Source: DASUPK01 sp963815045
Lineage (GTDB): Bacteria > Actinomycetota > Thermoleophilia > Solirubrobacterales > 70-9
DNA: 64,000 nt
Assembly (NCBI GenBank): GCA_963815045.1
Contig: CAWFET010000003.1
Span: 558,001-622,000 of the forward strand
Direction of reading: 5' to 3'
The notes beneath the pieces are model-generated. The model was not told the origin of the DNA. It made no database searches and saw only the letters and a list, made by a program, of their open reading frames with translations. The position numbers and the translations under genes are program-made. This document shows positions 42,253-51,543 of the stretch, one piece after another (the stretch's first letter is position 1; each line of letters begins with the position of its first letter).

Positions 42253-44241
42253 TTACCTGCGCTTCTTGCATTTCTTGGCCACTACCGCGGACCGCTTCTT
42301 GGCCTTCTTGCACTTTTTCTTCGGCGCGACGGTGGGTGCGGGAGTCGAGGCCGGCGGTGGCTGCTGGGTTCCGCCGCTCAACTCGAAGAACGCGGTCACG
42401 TTCTTGATGTCGGTGTCCGTGTTGGCCGTGCACTGGTTGCCGCTCACCGAGTCGCAGCCCTGCCACTGAGCGAACCGCGAGCCCGCGGACGGGGTCGCGG
42501 TGAGGACGACCGGGTCCCCTGACGGGAACGACGAGGTGCAGGACCCGCCGCAGTCGATGCCGGCGGGAACGCTGGTGACGGTCCCCGAGCCGGCACCGGA
42601 CTTGCCGACGAAGAGCTGGGTGCTGGTTGAGATGTCCAGCCCCCAGCCACCGAAGATCTTGCCGACGTTTGTGTTCCCGGCGAGGTGGGTGTTGTCGTCG
42701 AGCACGAACAGCTTCCATGTGCCGTTCGGGTCGGTGCCATTGAAGTTGCTGAGAGACGTGCCGTACGGCGCGGGCGGGGCAGGGGGACTCAGCTCCTGCG
42801 TCGCGCCTGTGCCGGGTGCGTTGTTGGTCGGCTTGTAGAAGCCCGAGACAAGGGGGCCGATGTCGGAGAGCGACCTCGAGGCGCTATCGGAGATGGTGAG
42901 CGTGATCCCGTTGGCCGGATAGGAGGTGTCCCCGGCGACGGCGGGGGACCCGGCGTCGGAGGCGAGCATCACGTTCTGGCCCTCCGGTCCCTGGAGCAGG
43001 AAGTCGAGGTCGTCGGGGAAGGTGTGGCTGATTCCGGTCAGGCGGACGGTGACCTTGGAGACCCTTCCCCGGAGGCCCGAGACGTCTACGGTCGAGGGAT
43101 AGGCGCTTGCCTGCCCGGAGTCGCCGCTGGCCGGCACGGTGATTGGGGCGGTGTTCTGGAACGCCGGCGGGTCGAGCCCGCTCGTGATCCTCCCGATCTT
43201 TTCGTTTGAGTACTCGGTGAACCACAGGTTCCCGTCGGAGCCGGTGGTGATCCAGGCTGGGCCTGGGACAGGGAATTGACCGATCACCTGCCCCGCCGTG
43301 TTCATGCGCACGATCTGGTTGCCGCCGGTCTGGGCAATCCAGATGTTGCCGTCGGGGCCAGCGACGATGCCCTCTGGCTGTGAGCCCGCGGGGAGAGCGA
43401 ATTCGTCTGCCGTCGCCTGCCCGGCGGACGTGGACGGCGGTGTGATTCGCGCCACCTTGTTCAGGTCATACTCGGTCACCCAGAGGTTGCCGTCAGGGCC
43501 GAGAGCGATTCCCTCCGGACCAGGGGAAAGCAGCGCGTACTCGTTGATGAAGTCAGACACCGGTCCACCGCCCGCGCTGACCCGCGTGATCCTCCCGATC
43601 TTGCCGGTGTTGTGCTCGGTGAACCACATCGCCGGCCCCGCGGTTGGGCTCGTGTCGCTGGGGCCGGCGACGATCTGCTCCGGGGCAGCATTTGGCGTTG
43701 GGATGGGGTCCGCCCCAGTGATGGGTGCGCTTGTCGGAGGGTCACCGCCGCTCGCCAGCCCAATCTGGCCGATGGCGTTGTTTCCGGGCTGAGTCACGCG
43801 GATCGTCCCGTCCGGGGACGTTGCCGTGAATCTGGGCTGGGCGTCGGTGCCGGCTCCATACCACTGCTCGAAGTTGTTGCCGCTGCCGGGATTCGCCACC
43901 CCGATGAAGCTCAAGAATTGCGGCATCGTGATCCCCGGGGTGTAGGCGCCGTAGTAGAGGCGGCCATCTGGGCCTGACGTGAGTCCGACAGGCTCGAACT
44001 GCGTGTTAGTCGTCATCGCGATGCTGGGGGACGCGCTTGTGGGGTTGATGGCCCCCAGCTGGGACGGGGACTGACTTGCGAAAAAGAGGCGGCCGTCCGA
44101 CGCCGCGGTGATTCCGTAAAGCGTGGTGGCACTGGGATTGAGTCCGTCGCTGAACTCGGTCACCGTCGGGGTTGCCGCCTGCGCGGGAAGCGCCGGAACG
44201 AGCAGCGCGAGGGCGACGAGTGGGCCGGCGATGCGCCTCAC
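42253..44241 (-). CDS. secreted NHL-propeller / P-domain-like protein with double K/C tail
   Basis: 662 residues from GTG 44241. Signal peptide, then an NHL/SMP-30-like propeller resembling virginiamycin-B lyase (LTSGPDGRLYYG, IALGPDGNLWVTEYD, IVAGPDGNIWIAQTG), a P-like beta domain (YPSTVDVSGLRGRVSKVTVR to about residue 530), a repeat domain of the InlB B type (CGGSCTSSFPSGDPVVLTA), a Pro linker and the tail KKKCKKAKK...AKKCKKRR. Start codon overlaps the previous gene by 4 bp. Confidence 0.85.
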   Translation of the reverse strand: MRRIAGPLVALALLVPALPAQAATPTVTEFSDGLNPSATTLYGITAASDGRLFFASQSPSQLGAINPTSASPSIAMTTNTQFEPVGLTSGPDGRLYYGAYTPGITMPQFLSFIGVANPGSGNNFEQWYGAGTDAQPRFTATSPDGTIRVTQPGNNAIGQIGLASGGDPPTSAPITGADPIPTPNAAPEQIVAGPSDTSPTAGPAMWFTEHNTGKIGRITRVSAGGGPVSDFINEYALLSPGPEGIALGPDGNLWVTEYDLNKVARITPPSTSAGQATADEFALPAGSQPEGIVAGPDGNIWIAQTGGNQIVRMNTAGQVIGQFPVPGPAWITTGSDGNLWFTEYSNEKIGRITSGLDPPAFQNTAPITVPASGDSGQASAYPSTVDVSGLRGRVSKVTVRLTGISHTFPDDLDFLLQGPEGQNVMLASDAGSPAVAGDTSYPANGITLTISDSASRSLSDIGPLVSGFYKPTNNAPGTGATQELSPPAPPAPYGTSLSNFNGTDPNGTWKLFVLDDNTHLAGNTNVGKIFGGWGLDISTSTQLFVGKSGAGSGTVTSVPAGIDCGGSCTSSFPSGDPVVLTATPSAGSRFAQWQGCDSVSGNQCTANTDTDIKNVTAFFELSGGTQQPPPASTPAPTVAPKKKCKKAKKRSAVVAKKCKKRR

Positions 44242-44987
44242 AGCGGCAGCGCCTGGGCCTTACGACGGCACTTCTTGCGCGCCTTCTTCGTCTTCTTCGC
44301 CTTGCACTTTGCGAGTGCCGCGGCCCGCTGGCCGGTCGCCTGAGGCGCAGCGGGTGTGGCGGGCGGCGGCTGGATCTCCAGGTTCAGGGCCCAGGCTGAG
44401 AGGTCGAACCCATGGAAGGACGAGTTGTCGTCGAACACGAAGAGATTCCAGGCGCCATTGGGCGAGCCGCCGGCTAGCAGCGCAAGCGAGTTCAGATATG
44501 GCCCGGCGGGGCCGCCCGCCGAGGTGAAGTCGTCGAGACCCGGGTCCTCGTAGTTGGATGGCTTGAAGCTCGCGTCCTGGAAGCTGTCGCACGGTCCGCC
44601 GTCGGAGAGGAAGGTCGCGGCGGAGTCGTCGAAGGTCCAGTTGTCGTCATCGAGACGGTTGGGATTGATCCCGCAGGCATCGGACATCAGCATGACTTTC
44701 TGGCCGTTCGGCCCGACGATCGCGGCGTCTATGTCATCCGGGCTGGCGGAGGTGAGGCCGATCAGGGTCACCGTCACATTCGTCACCGTCCCCGAGAGGG
44801 CCGAGACGTTGATGCTTGCCGGGAACTCGTTGGCCGGTCCCTCCGTGAGGGCGCCGTCGATCGGGAACAGGTTCTCCGTGTGCACGAAGGTCCTGGTCTC
44901 GGCCCCGGCGGCGGCCGGAAGCACCGCGCCGACGAACAGCGCTGCAACAACCGCAAAAAGGCAGCGGGCGCCCCGCTTCTCCCTCAT
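44238..44987 (-). CDS. secreted P-domain-like protein with K/C tail
   Basis: 249 residues from ATG 44987. Signal peptide to about residue 29, then the same P-like beta domain as the next gene (ASINVSALSGTVTNVTVTLI, GPNGQKVMLMSDACG, NGAWNLFVFDDNS), Pro-rich linker and the tail LAKCKAKKTKKARKKCRRK with 11 residues between Cys, then a short non-basic end (AQALPL). The frame is open upstream but with no matching domain. First in the three-gene group. Confidence 0.82.
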   Translation of the reverse strand: MREKRGARCLFAVVAALFVGAVLPAAAGAETRTFVHTENLFPIDGALTEGPANEFPASINVSALSGTVTNVTVTLIGLTSASPDDIDAAIVGPNGQKVMLMSDACGINPNRLDDDNWTFDDSAATFLSDGGPCDSFQDASFKPSNYEDPGLDDFTSAGGPAGPYLNSLALLAGGSPNGAWNLFVFDDNSSFHGFDLSAWALNLEIQPPPATPAAPQATGQRAAALAKCKAKKTKKARKKCRRKAQALPL

Positions 44988-45043
44988 CCGCTCCGACCCT
45001 AACCCACGGGCTGGCGTGCGGCTATCCGCAATAAGCCGTAGAG

Positions 45044-46231
45044 CTACAGGCTGGTATCCGCGCTGCCCGGCGCGATCGGCCGCAGCGCCTTCCCGATCGC
45101 GTCGATCGTCAGCACACCGCGGATCCGTCCTTCCGCGTCCGTGGCGATCAGGGCACCCAGACGGCGCAGCGCCTCGTTGCCGAGCACGGATTCGAGGGGC
45201 TCGTCCTCCATGATCGTCAGCGAGCCGCTGTCGCGCGCGAGCACGTCGCCGACGTGCGAGGAGGTCCGCTCGACCGCGGGGACGTTGTCCGCGGCGCCGC
45301 GGTCGACGAGCCCGATGAAGTGCTGTGCCTTGTCGACCACGGGGAACCAGGGAGACCGGTAGCGCAGGAAGTACTCGTCGAGCGCCTGCTCGATCGAGGC
45401 GCCCTCGGGGATCGCGACCGGGTCCCGCTCCATCACGTCGGCCACGGAGATGCCCTCGATGCGGCTGCTCACCGCGGTCTGCGCGAGCGCCGCCTTGGCC
45501 GCCCCGCGCAGGATGAATCCGATGAAGGCGAGCCAGATCCCGCCGAACACGTCGCCGCGGTACGCCAGGAAGTAGATGAGGCCGCCGCCGATCAGAAGCA
45601 GGCCGAACCACTCTCCGAGCGTCGCGGCGAAGCGCGTCCCGGAGTTCCGGCTGCCGGTGGTCCGCCATGCGATCGCCCGGGCGATTCGGCCGCCGTCGAG
45701 CGGGAACGCGGGGACCAGGTTGAAGATCAGGACGAGCAGGTTGATCCCGGCGAGCCAGGCGATCATCGCGGTGATGCCCGAAGATTGCGTGCCCCCATTC
45801 GTGAGGGCCGCGTTCTTGAACTCGTCTGCGCCGATGGCCACAACCCCGACGAGGGTGCAGACGAGGACGATCATGGCGGTCACCATGGGACCCGCGATCG
45901 CGATCTTGAACTCGGTGCCGGGTGTATCCGAGTCCTTCTCCAGCCGGGCGAAGCCGCCGAACATCCAGAGCGTGATCGCCGGCACGCCGATGCCGTGACG
46001 GCGGGCGACGAATGCGTGACCGAGCTCGTGCAGCAGGATTGAGGCGAAGAACAGGATCGCGCTCGCCACGGCGAGGAAGTACGGCTCGCTGTCGCCCTGC
46101 GGGAGGTTGAGCTCGTCGCGGTAGGAGCCCGAGAGCCAGATGATGATCAGGAACAGGACGACGAACCACGAGTAGTCCACCGCGATCCTGATGCCGCGTA
46201 TACGGAACAGCGTGACGCCGCCGCCGGTCAT
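45044..46231 (-). CDS. site-2 protease family (M50) membrane peptidase with two CBS domains
   Basis: 395 residues from ATG 46231. Six TM helices; catalytic HELGHAFVARRHG near residue 65 and LVPAFPLDGGRIARAI near 155, the S2P metal motifs. Two CBS domains follow (about 250-390), regulating by nucleotide binding. Intramembrane proteases of this type release anti-sigma factors or cut membrane proteins; target unknown. Divergent from the M28 peptidase gene, 37 bp apart. Confidence 0.94.
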   Translation of the reverse strand: MTGGGVTLFRIRGIRIAVDYSWFVVLFLIIIWLSGSYRDELNLPQGDSEPYFLAVASAILFFASILLHELGHAFVARRHGIGVPAITLWMFGGFARLEKDSDTPGTEFKIAIAGPMVTAMIVLVCTLVGVVAIGADEFKNAALTNGGTQSSGITAMIAWLAGINLLVLIFNLVPAFPLDGGRIARAIAWRTTGSRNSGTRFAATLGEWFGLLLIGGGLIYFLAYRGDVFGGIWLAFIGFILRGAAKAALAQTAVSSRIEGISVADVMERDPVAIPEGASIEQALDEYFLRYRSPWFPVVDKAQHFIGLVDRGAADNVPAVERTSSHVGDVLARDSGSLTIMEDEPLESVLGNEALRRLGALIATDAEGRIRGVLTIDAIGKALRPIAPGSADTSL

Positions 46232-46268
46232 GCACCGGATGCTAGACGCCGATGGGTAGCTTTCCGGC

Positions 46269-47495
46269 ATGGCGACGCAGGCACCCGCCGGGCTCTCGGC
46301 TCCACCGGACGCAGATTGGATGCGCGCCCGGCTCGACGAGCTCTGCTCGTGGGAGCGCGGCTCCGCTTCGGAGGGTGAGCGCCGGGCGGCCGAGTGGCTC
46401 GCCGGCGAGCTGAGGGAAGTGGGCGCCCGGCAGGTACGGGTCGAGGAGGAGGCCGGGGCCAACGGCACGTTCTGGTGGCCGATCGGGCTGCTGGCGGGAG
46501 CCGGCGCCGTCGCGGGCCTGGCGGCCCGGCGGGAGGGACGGGTGGGGCGTGCTCTCGCGGCCGTGACCGGCGCCGCGGCGGCCGCGCTGATCGCCGACGA
46601 GCTGCCCCCAGGCGGCAGGCGCTTCCGGCGCGTGCTGCCCGCCCGCAGCGCTCACCACGTGCTCGGGGAGATCGGGCCGGCGGACGCCGAGCGGACGATC
46701 GTCGTCATGGGGCACCACGACGCCGCCCACACCGCGTTCTTCTTCAACCCGTCGATCACGGAGGCGGTGAGTGAGGCCGCGCCATGGGTCTTCGAGAACA
46801 ACGACACCAGCCCGCCGCTGATGTGGCCGACGGTCGCCGGTCCGGCGATCGTTGCCGCCGGCGCCGTGGTCGGCAGCAGGAAGCTGACGACCTTCGGGAC
46901 CCTCGTCTCCGCCGCCGCCGCCGCCTTCATGGCTCACATCGGAGCGGGAGAGGTCGTCCCCGGGGCGAACGACAACGGCACCGGCTGCATCGCGCAGCTG
47001 GCGATCGCCCGCGCGCTCGCCGGCCGGCCTCCCGAGAAGACGCGCGTCCTGTTCCTCTCGACCTCCGAGGAGGCGCTCTGCGAGGGCATGGGCCTGTTCA
47101 TGGAGCGGCACGCGTCCGAGCTGCCGGTCGACCGGACCTTCTTCCTCTGTCTCGACACCGTCGGGTCGCCCAATCTGCTCGTCCTGCGCGGGGAGGGGAT
47201 GCTGAAGCTGCGCGAGTACCCGGCCGCCTCGCTCGAGCTTCTCGACTCAACCGCCGACGAGCTCGGGATCGAGATGCCCTTCAGCAACCTGCGCTTGCGC
47301 AATGCGACCGACGGCATCTTCCCGCTGGCGGCCGGGTACCAGTGCGTCTCGGTCGCCTCCTGCAACGAGTGGAAGAACCCCTCGAACTACCACTGGAAGA
47401 CCGATACGCCGGACCGGGTGGACTACGGAACGGTCGCCGACGCGGTCAGGCTCTCGGAAGCCGTGATCCGCAAGCTGGACGAGCGCTGGCTCTAG
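46269..47495 (+). CDS. M28-family zinc peptidase
   Basis: 408 residues. Zinc ligands are seen as HHDAAH (149-154), NDNGTG, EEALCEG and the final His near the C-terminus (YHWKTDTPDRVDYG). Two hydrophobic stretches (about 72-110 and 175-200) insert into the domain, so it may be membrane-associated. Cleaves N-terminal residues or small peptides. Divergent from the M50 gene. Confidence 0.9.
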   Translation: MATQAPAGLSAPPDADWMRARLDELCSWERGSASEGERRAAEWLAGELREVGARQVRVEEEAGANGTFWWPIGLLAGAGAVAGLAARREGRVGRALAAVTGAAAAALIADELPPGGRRFRRVLPARSAHHVLGEIGPADAERTIVVMGHHDAAHTAFFFNPSITEAVSEAAPWVFENNDTSPPLMWPTVAGPAIVAAGAVVGSRKLTTFGTLVSAAAAAFMAHIGAGEVVPGANDNGTGCIAQLAIARALAGRPPEKTRVLFLSTSEEALCEGMGLFMERHASELPVDRTFFLCLDTVGSPNLLVLRGEGMLKLREYPAASLELLDSTADELGIEMPFSNLRLRNATDGIFPLAAGYQCVSVASCNEWKNPSNYHWKTDTPDRVDYGTVADAVRLSEAVIRKLDERWL

Positions 47496-47643
47496 CCGCC
47501 TCTGATCGGCGAGCTTCGAGCCTCCGCCTCCTCAGACGGGAAGCTTCTTGGCCTTCGCGGGTCCCGAACCGGACTCCCGAACGGCGAAACAGGGGTAGTG
47601 AATTCAGCAGCGCCGTGATGCTGCCCCCGCCTACCATCGGGCG

Positions 47644-48300
47644 GTGGCCGCTGAGTACGCACAGACCGAGCGAACCAAGGTCTTCCGCAAGCCAGGCCGG
47701 GGAAGCTACAACCGCGACCTGGTCCACTCGATCCTCGACGAGGGGCTGACCTGCCACGTCGGCTTCGTCCAGGACGGGCAGCCGTACGTCATTCCCACGA
47801 TCCACGCCCGGGAGGGGGAGACGCTCTACCTGCATGGTGCCAAGGGCAATCGGATGCTCAACTCACTGATCGACGGAACACCCTGCTGCGTGACCGTCAC
47901 CCTGATCGACGAACTGGTGCTGGCGCGCGCCGCTCTCCATCACTCGCTCAACTACCGCTCGGCAATGGTTCTCGGGCAGGCGCGCGAAGTGACGGATCCG
48001 GCGGAGAAGGAGCTGGCGCTGCGCACGGTGGTGGAGCACATAGCGCCGGGCCGGGCCGATGAGGTCCGCGGCGCCGACGAGACCGACCTGCGGTCGACGC
48101 GGGTCCTGGCGATCCCGATCGAGGAGGCCTCGGCGAAGGTGCGCACCGGACCGCCGGTCGACGAGGAGGCCGATCTGGGGCTGCCCCACTGGGCTGGGCA
48201 GCTTCCGCTCACGCAGGGCACGGGGAAGCCGATTCCGGCACCGGATCTCGCCGGGGACCCGGAGGTCCCCGGCAGCATCAGCGGTTGGTCCCGAACCTAG
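47644..48300 (+). CDS. pyridoxamine 5'-phosphate oxidase family protein (FMN-binding)
   Basis: 218 residues from GTG 47644. Split-barrel FMN fold: HVGFVQDGQPYVIPTIHARE, LYLHGAKGNRMLNSL, TVTLIDELVLARAAL, SAMVLGQAREVTDPAEK. Lacks the PdxH C-terminal substrate segment, so it is a flavin-nucleotide-binding oxidoreductase of unknown role rather than a second PdxH. Overlaps the convergent DUF2277 gene by 4 bp. The 148 bp before it shows only weak hairpins. Confidence 0.9.
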   Translation: MAAEYAQTERTKVFRKPGRGSYNRDLVHSILDEGLTCHVGFVQDGQPYVIPTIHAREGETLYLHGAKGNRMLNSLIDGTPCCVTVTLIDELVLARAALHHSLNYRSAMVLGQAREVTDPAEKELALRTVVEHIAPGRADEVRGADETDLRSTRVLAIPIEEASAKVRTGPPVDEEADLGLPHWAGQLPLTQGTGKPIPAPDLAGDPEVPGSISGWSRT

Positions 48301-48566
48301 GCCGCGAAGCGCGCTTCGTACTTCGCCCGCCGCTTGGCCGCCTCTTCCTCCCGGTTCTTCGGGGGAGCGTTGGTGACCAGCGAGTCGAGCAGCTTCCGCG
48401 TGGAGGCGGCGACCTCGGCGACGGCCAGGTCGAACGCCTCGGCGTTCGCCTGCGACGGCTTCGTCGATCCGCTCACCTTGCGGACGAACTGAAGCGCCGC
48501 GTCGTGGACCTCATCCTCGCTCGCGGGCGGCTCGAAATTATGGAGTTGTCGGATGTTTCTGCACAT
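48297..48566 (-). CDS. DUF2277 family protein
   Basis: 89 residues from ATG 48566, chosen because the family starts with MCRNIRxL. The segments NFEPPASEDEVHDAALQFVR and KVSGSTKPSQANAEAF and the C-terminal PPKNREEEAAKRRAK are typical. Function unknown; the Cys at position 2 is conserved in the family. Confidence 0.9.
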   Translation of the reverse strand: MCRNIRQLHNFEPPASEDEVHDAALQFVRKVSGSTKPSQANAEAFDLAVAEVAASTRKLLDSLVTNAPPKNREEEAAKRRAKYEARFAA

Positions 48567-48619
48567 GGGCTCAGCGTACCGATGAGTTTCGGGACGCCGC
48601 GCGGTCTCAGTAGGCACCC

Positions 48620-49180
48620 ATGGCGAAGCTGATCTACGCCGCGATCTGCTCACTGGACGGCTACGTCGCCGACGAGGACGGCGACTTCAGCTGGGCCCGG
48701 CCAGACGACGAGCTGCACTCCTTCGTCAACGAGCTTGAGCGGCCGATCGGCACCTACCTATACGGGCGCCGCATGTACGAGACGATGGTCTTCTGGGAGA
48801 CGGCGGAGGTGACTCCCGATCAATGCGATCCGGCGGCCGAGTACGCCGGCATTTGGCGAGCCGCCGACAAGGTCGTCTTCTCGCGGAGCCTCGATCAGGT
48901 CTCCAGTGAGAAGACGAGGATCGAGCGGGAATTCGATCACGAGGAGATCCGACGCCTCGTGGCGGACGCCGATCGAGACGTCAGCATCGGCGGGTCGGAG
49001 CTCGCCGGCGAGGCGATCAGGGCGGGGCTGGTCGACGAGTACCACCTGTTCGTCAACGCGATCCTCGTGGGCGGCGGCAACCGGGCGTTGCCGGACGGCG
49101 CCCGCGTCGACCTCGAGCTCGTCGACGAGCGACGCTTCGACAGCGGCGTGATCCACCTTCATTACTGCGCCAGACGCTGA
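48620..49180 (+). CDS. dihydrofolate reductase family protein (RibD C-terminal type)
   Basis: 186 residues. LIYAAICSLDGYVADEDGDF and GRRMYETM at the N-terminal side and DVSIGGSELAGEAIRAGLVDEYHLF identify the RibD_C / DHFR-like fold. Such stand-alone proteins reduce unknown substrates with NADPH; no folate assignment is justified. Confidence 0.92.
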   Translation: MAKLIYAAICSLDGYVADEDGDFSWARPDDELHSFVNELERPIGTYLYGRRMYETMVFWETAEVTPDQCDPAAEYAGIWRAADKVVFSRSLDQVSSEKTRIEREFDHEEIRRLVADADRDVSIGGSELAGEAIRAGLVDEYHLFVNAILVGGGNRALPDGARVDLELVDERRFDSGVIHLHYCARR

Positions 49181-49196
49181 GTCCGGGGCCGCCGTT

Positions 49197-50867
49197 CTAG
49201 ACCGCGCGGTGGCGGTCGATGATCCGCACGAAGTCGGTCCCCGCCGGCAGCGTGCCGAAGGCGTGGCCCCAGTCGCCTTCGAGCCGCGAGGTGATGAACG
49301 CCTCCGCGACCGCCTCGTCGCCGAAGCGGACCAGCAGAGAGCCCTGCAGTGCCAGGGCCATCCGCTCAACCAGCGAGCGGGCGCGGGACTCGAGCGTCGT
49401 GGGATCTGACTGGAGATCCTTGCTGAGCTCCGCGGCGTAGCGGTCGAGCCGGGGCTCGAGCGACGCTCCCTCGCCGACCTCGTTGGCGAAGGCCTGCACC
49501 GACTCGGGGTTCTTGATCATCGCGCGCATCACGTCGAGGCACTGCACGTTCCCGGAGCCCTCCCAGATGGAGGCGAGCGGGGCCTCCCGGTAGAGCCGCG
49601 GCATCCCCGACTCCTCGACGTAGCCGTTGCCGCCGAGGGACTCCAGGCATTCGACGGCATGGCTCGGCGCCCGCTTCGAGATCCAGTACTTGAGCACCGC
49701 GTTGGCGATCCGCTTGAAGGCCTGGGCCTCGTCATCTCCGGCGATCGCCTCGTCGTAGGCGCGGGCGAGCCGCAGCGAGCCGATCGTCGCGGCCTCGGAC
49801 TCGACGGCCAGGTCGGCGAGCACGTTCTGCATCAGCGGCTGCTCGACCAGCACCTTGCCGAAGGTGACCCGGTGCGAGGCGTGGTTGATCGCCTGGGCGA
49901 CGCCGGCCCGCATCCCGGTGGCGCTGCCGGTCGCGCAGTCGAGGCGGGTGTGGTTGACCATCTCGATGATGGTGCGGACGCCCGCGCCCTCCTCGCCCAC
50001 CAGCCGCGTCCATGCTCCGTCGAACTCGATCTCCGACGAGGCGTTGGAGCGGTTGCCGAGCTTGTCCTTGAGCCGCTGCAGGCGGAAGCTGTTGAGCTCG
50101 CCGTCGGGCAGCCGCCGCGGCATCAGGAAGCAGGAGACGCCACCCTCGGCCTGCGCGAGGACCAGGAACGCGTCGCACTGCGGCGCGGAGAAGAACCACT
50201 TGTGGCCGGTGATCTCGTACTCGGCGCCGGGGCCGCCGCCGTTGACGGGCTTGGCGACCGTGGTGTTGGCGCGGACGTCGGAGCCGCCCTGCTTCTCCGT
50301 CATCCCCATGCCGAACAGGGACCCCTCCTTCTCGGAGGCCGGGATCTGTCGCGGGTCGTAGACGTCGGAGAGGATCCGCGGCTCCCACTCCTCGGCGAGC
50401 TCCGGCTGCTTGCGCAGCGCCGGGACGACCGAGTAGGTCATCGAGATCGGACAGCCGACCCCGGCCTCGGCCTGGGAGAAGCACATGAAGGCAGCGGCGC
50501 GGGCGACATGGGCGCCGGACTGGGGATCGCGCCAGGGGAGGGAGTGGAGCTCGTGCGAGACGCCCAGCCGCATCAGCTCGTGCCAGGAGGGATGGAACTC
50601 CGGGATGTCGACCCGGTTCCCGTAGCGGTCGTGAGTCCGGAGCTTGGGAGGGTTCTCGTTCGCAAGGCGGCCGAGCTCGATCACATCGCCGCGGCCGGCG
50701 ATCTCGCCGACCTCGGAGATCTTCTCGATCGCCCAGTCCGCGCCCTCGCGCTTCACCGCCTCCTTCATCACGGTGTCGGACTCGAAGACGTTGTAGTCAA
50801 CCAGCGGCGGAGCCTGGTTCTCGACGGTGTGGGTTCTGACACCCGTGGGCCTCTGGACAGTGGACAT
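49197..50867 (-). CDS. acyl-CoA dehydrogenase family protein, AidB-like
   Basis: 556 residues. The N-terminal extension with PPLVDYNVFESD, the active-site region FGMGMTEKQGGSDVRANTT, HKWFFSAPQCDAFLVLAQA and RLDCATGSATGMRAGVAQAI fit the AidB subgroup, which binds DNA and FAD in response to alkylation in E. coli but is often a plain dehydrogenase in other bacteria. The C-terminal 100 residues are longer than in classical ACADs. Followed by a TetR gene one base away, which likely regulates it. Confidence 0.92.
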   Translation of the reverse strand: MSTVQRPTGVRTHTVENQAPPLVDYNVFESDTVMKEAVKREGADWAIEKISEVGEIAGRGDVIELGRLANENPPKLRTHDRYGNRVDIPEFHPSWHELMRLGVSHELHSLPWRDPQSGAHVARAAAFMCFSQAEAGVGCPISMTYSVVPALRKQPELAEEWEPRILSDVYDPRQIPASEKEGSLFGMGMTEKQGGSDVRANTTVAKPVNGGGPGAEYEITGHKWFFSAPQCDAFLVLAQAEGGVSCFLMPRRLPDGELNSFRLQRLKDKLGNRSNASSEIEFDGAWTRLVGEEGAGVRTIIEMVNHTRLDCATGSATGMRAGVAQAINHASHRVTFGKVLVEQPLMQNVLADLAVESEAATIGSLRLARAYDEAIAGDDEAQAFKRIANAVLKYWISKRAPSHAVECLESLGGNGYVEESGMPRLYREAPLASIWEGSGNVQCLDVMRAMIKNPESVQAFANEVGEGASLEPRLDRYAAELSKDLQSDPTTLESRARSLVERMALALQGSLLVRFGDEAVAEAFITSRLEGDWGHAFGTLPAGTDFVRIIDRHRAV

Positions 50868-51479
50868 CTAGTGCTCCTCTCCGATTGCGCGAGTGCAGAA
50901 GTCGATCAGCGAGGCGATCAGCGCGTTCGGGTCGCCTCCATTTGCGGTGGGGGACAGGGGGCCGATCATCGTCTCGCCGATCGCACCGATCAGTGCGGCG
51001 GCGGTCGCGTCGACGTCCTGCTCGGGCAGATCGCCGGCGGCGATCCCCTGGGAGATGACCTCGGCCATCAGGTCCCGGTAGCTGTGGCGGAACTGCAGTC
51101 GCTCGGCCTCGACGGCCGGATCCACCGGCTCCGCCAGCAGAGCCCAGGCAAGGCGTTTACCGCGGAGTGCCCGGCGAGCGAACACCTCGATGCCGGCGGC
51201 GACCCGCCGGGCGGCGGGACCGGCGGTCTCGTGGATCGCCTCGCTCATCGCGTCCACCTCGTGCTGCGAGGCTTCCCGGAAGACCTCCGCGAACAGGTCG
51301 GACTTCGAGGGGAAGTGGCGGTAGACGGTGCCGACCGCGACTCCCGCCCGATCCGCCACGGCGGCGACCTGGGCGGCGACGTATCCGCCCTCGGCGATCA
51401 GCTCGCGCGCCGCGGTGACGATTCGCTCCCGGGTCTCGGCCCGGCGCGCCTCGGTGCGCTCGGTGGATCGATAGGCCAT
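50868..51479 (-). CDS. TetR-family transcriptional regulator
   Basis: 203 residues from ATG 51479 (MAYRSTERTEARR). HTH VAAVADRAGVAVGTVYRHFPSKSDLFAEVF near residues 40-70 and a helical ligand domain with a C-terminal TetR_C-like end. It is the first gene, directly followed by the AidB-like acyl-CoA dehydrogenase. A palindrome lies just upstream. The frame is open beyond the start but no matching protein. Confidence 0.92.
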   Translation of the reverse strand: MAYRSTERTEARRAETRERIVTAARELIAEGGYVAAQVAAVADRAGVAVGTVYRHFPSKSDLFAEVFREASQHEVDAMSEAIHETAGPAARRVAAGIEVFARRALRGKRLAWALLAEPVDPAVEAERLQFRHSYRDLMAEVISQGIAAGDLPEQDVDATAAALIGAIGETMIGPLSPTANGGDPNALIASLIDFCTRAIGEEH

Positions 51480-51490
51480 CGGCCAAGTAG

Positions 51491-51504
51491 TGAACCAGGA
51501 TTCA
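51491..51504. promoter_or_regulatory. imperfect palindrome upstream of the TetR gene
   Basis: TGAACC-AG-GATTCA, one mismatch between the 6-bp arms, 12 bp before the TetR start. Position fits an operator. Confidence 0.45.
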
Positions 51505-51543
51505 TTTCTTGTGTCAAACGGAAGCCGTGGGTAGGATCGCCGC

